A DNA stretch of 6,181 bases. Origin: Mariprofundus sp. (GTDB lineage: Bacteria > Pseudomonadota > Zetaproteobacteria > Mariprofundales > Mariprofundaceae). Location: contig WFUI01000204.1 in the NCBI GenBank assembly GCA_015485035.1, forward strand, positions 1 through 6,181, given 5' to 3'. The notes beneath the pieces were generated by a model that was not told the origin of the DNA, ran no database searches, and saw only the letters and a program-made list of their open reading frames with translations. Within the stretch, counting starts at the first letter, position 1; each line of letters begins with the position of its first letter. The position numbers and the translations under genes are program-made. Positions 5,859 through 6,181 of the stretch are shown here, in pieces.

Positions 5859-6181
5859 AACATTTGGTGTTGGGGACACGCCAGAACAGGCCAGTTTCAA
5901 TCCGCTCCCGACCCGAGGGCCGGGAGATACCGCCTGTGATGATGTTAGTCATCAGCGTATGCCAAGTTTCAATCCGCTCCCGACCCGAGGGCCGGGAGAT
6001 ACAGTTCATTTTCCATCAAAATTTGTACTCCCACGTCAGTTTCAATCCGCTCCCGACCCGAGGGCCGGGAGATACGTTTCTTCACAAAACTTGATTGCTG
6101 CATTTCTTATTGTTTCAATCCGCTCCCGACCCGAGGGCCGGGAGATACGGTACTGGCTGGCCCCGGCTTCAGTCTTCAGAC
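5822..6181 (-). CRISPR. CRISPR array, 5 repeats of 37 bp seen, continuing to or past the right edge
   Basis: Repeats lie at 5822-5858, 5894-5930, 5966-6002, 6039-6075 and 6112-6148. On the plus strand they begin gtttcaatccgctcc and end gggccgggagatac. Spacers at 5859-5893, 5931-5965, 6003-6038 and 6076-6111 are 35, 35, 36 and 36 bases and unlike each other. The stretch 6149-6181 is either a fifth spacer cut by the edge or the start of the leader. Read on the minus strand, each repeat ends attgaaac, the usual 5' handle of type I and III crRNAs. It also folds with a 6-bp CTCCCG/CGGGAG stem, a G-U pair and 2 more G-C pairs; on the plus strand the G-U pair becomes an A-C mismatch. Both favour minus-strand transcription. 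No cas gene is in the window, so the subtype is open (type I or III). Confidence 0.95.

Noticed and set aside
5770..6094. Open frames on both strands across the CRISPR array.
   Set aside because: They are translations of the repeated units (repeating SRPSGRERI and RSRPEGREI blocks), not genes.

Overview
The window looks like an accessory (defence and toxin-antitoxin) region next to a core gene of a ubiquinone-making proteobacterium. The left edge holds the N-terminal 169 codons of a UbiH/Coq6-type flavin monooxygenase on the minus strand, which points to a gamma- or betaproteobacterium or a relative. Base composition is moderate and the sequence does not let me name a genus.

Layout, left to right. 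(1) 1-508, minus strand: partial ubiH-like gene with a candidate promoter at about 590-595. (2) About 621-1003, plus strand: a frameshifted C-terminal remnant of an AlbA/HATPase-type ATP-binding regulator (the RecG-like, COG2865-type family). (3) 1058-5177, plus strand: a closely packed gene run. It holds two micro-ORFs of doubtful reality, a 74-aa protein, a zeta-toxin/UDP-sugar-kinase-like P-loop protein, a 63-aa protein overlapping it by 4 bases, a 190-aa protein that looks like the DUF6155-type family, and a 797-aa protein that fuses an archaeo-eukaryotic primase (AEP) domain to an XPB-like superfamily 2 helicase. The last is the architecture called TOTE in the conflict-system literature. 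(4) 5172-5554, minus strand: an intact ribbon-helix-helix antitoxin (VapB-like) followed by a VapC-type PIN toxin cut off after about 33 residues. (5) 5655-5710: a perfect 14-bp inverted repeat plus a third half-site, probably an operator. (6) 5822 to the window end: a CRISPR array with 37-bp repeats and 35-36-bp spacers. Handle, hairpin and degenerate-repeat evidence all say it is transcribed on the minus strand, with the leader to the right, outside the window.

How it may work together: the AEP-helicase gene and the DUF6155-like gene overlap by 14 bases and probably act together. The zeta-like kinase with its two small neighbours is a candidate toxin-antitoxin cassette. An imperfect 17/19-bp direct repeat (gattgactaat-agccca) flanks the 4.2-kb gene run at 998-1014 and 5192-5210, and the right copy lies at the point where vapC is broken. 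This suggests the run arrived or was rearranged as a unit. No transposase, integrase or cas gene is visible, so functional links between the primase-helicase, the toxin-antitoxin genes and the CRISPR array are inference only.
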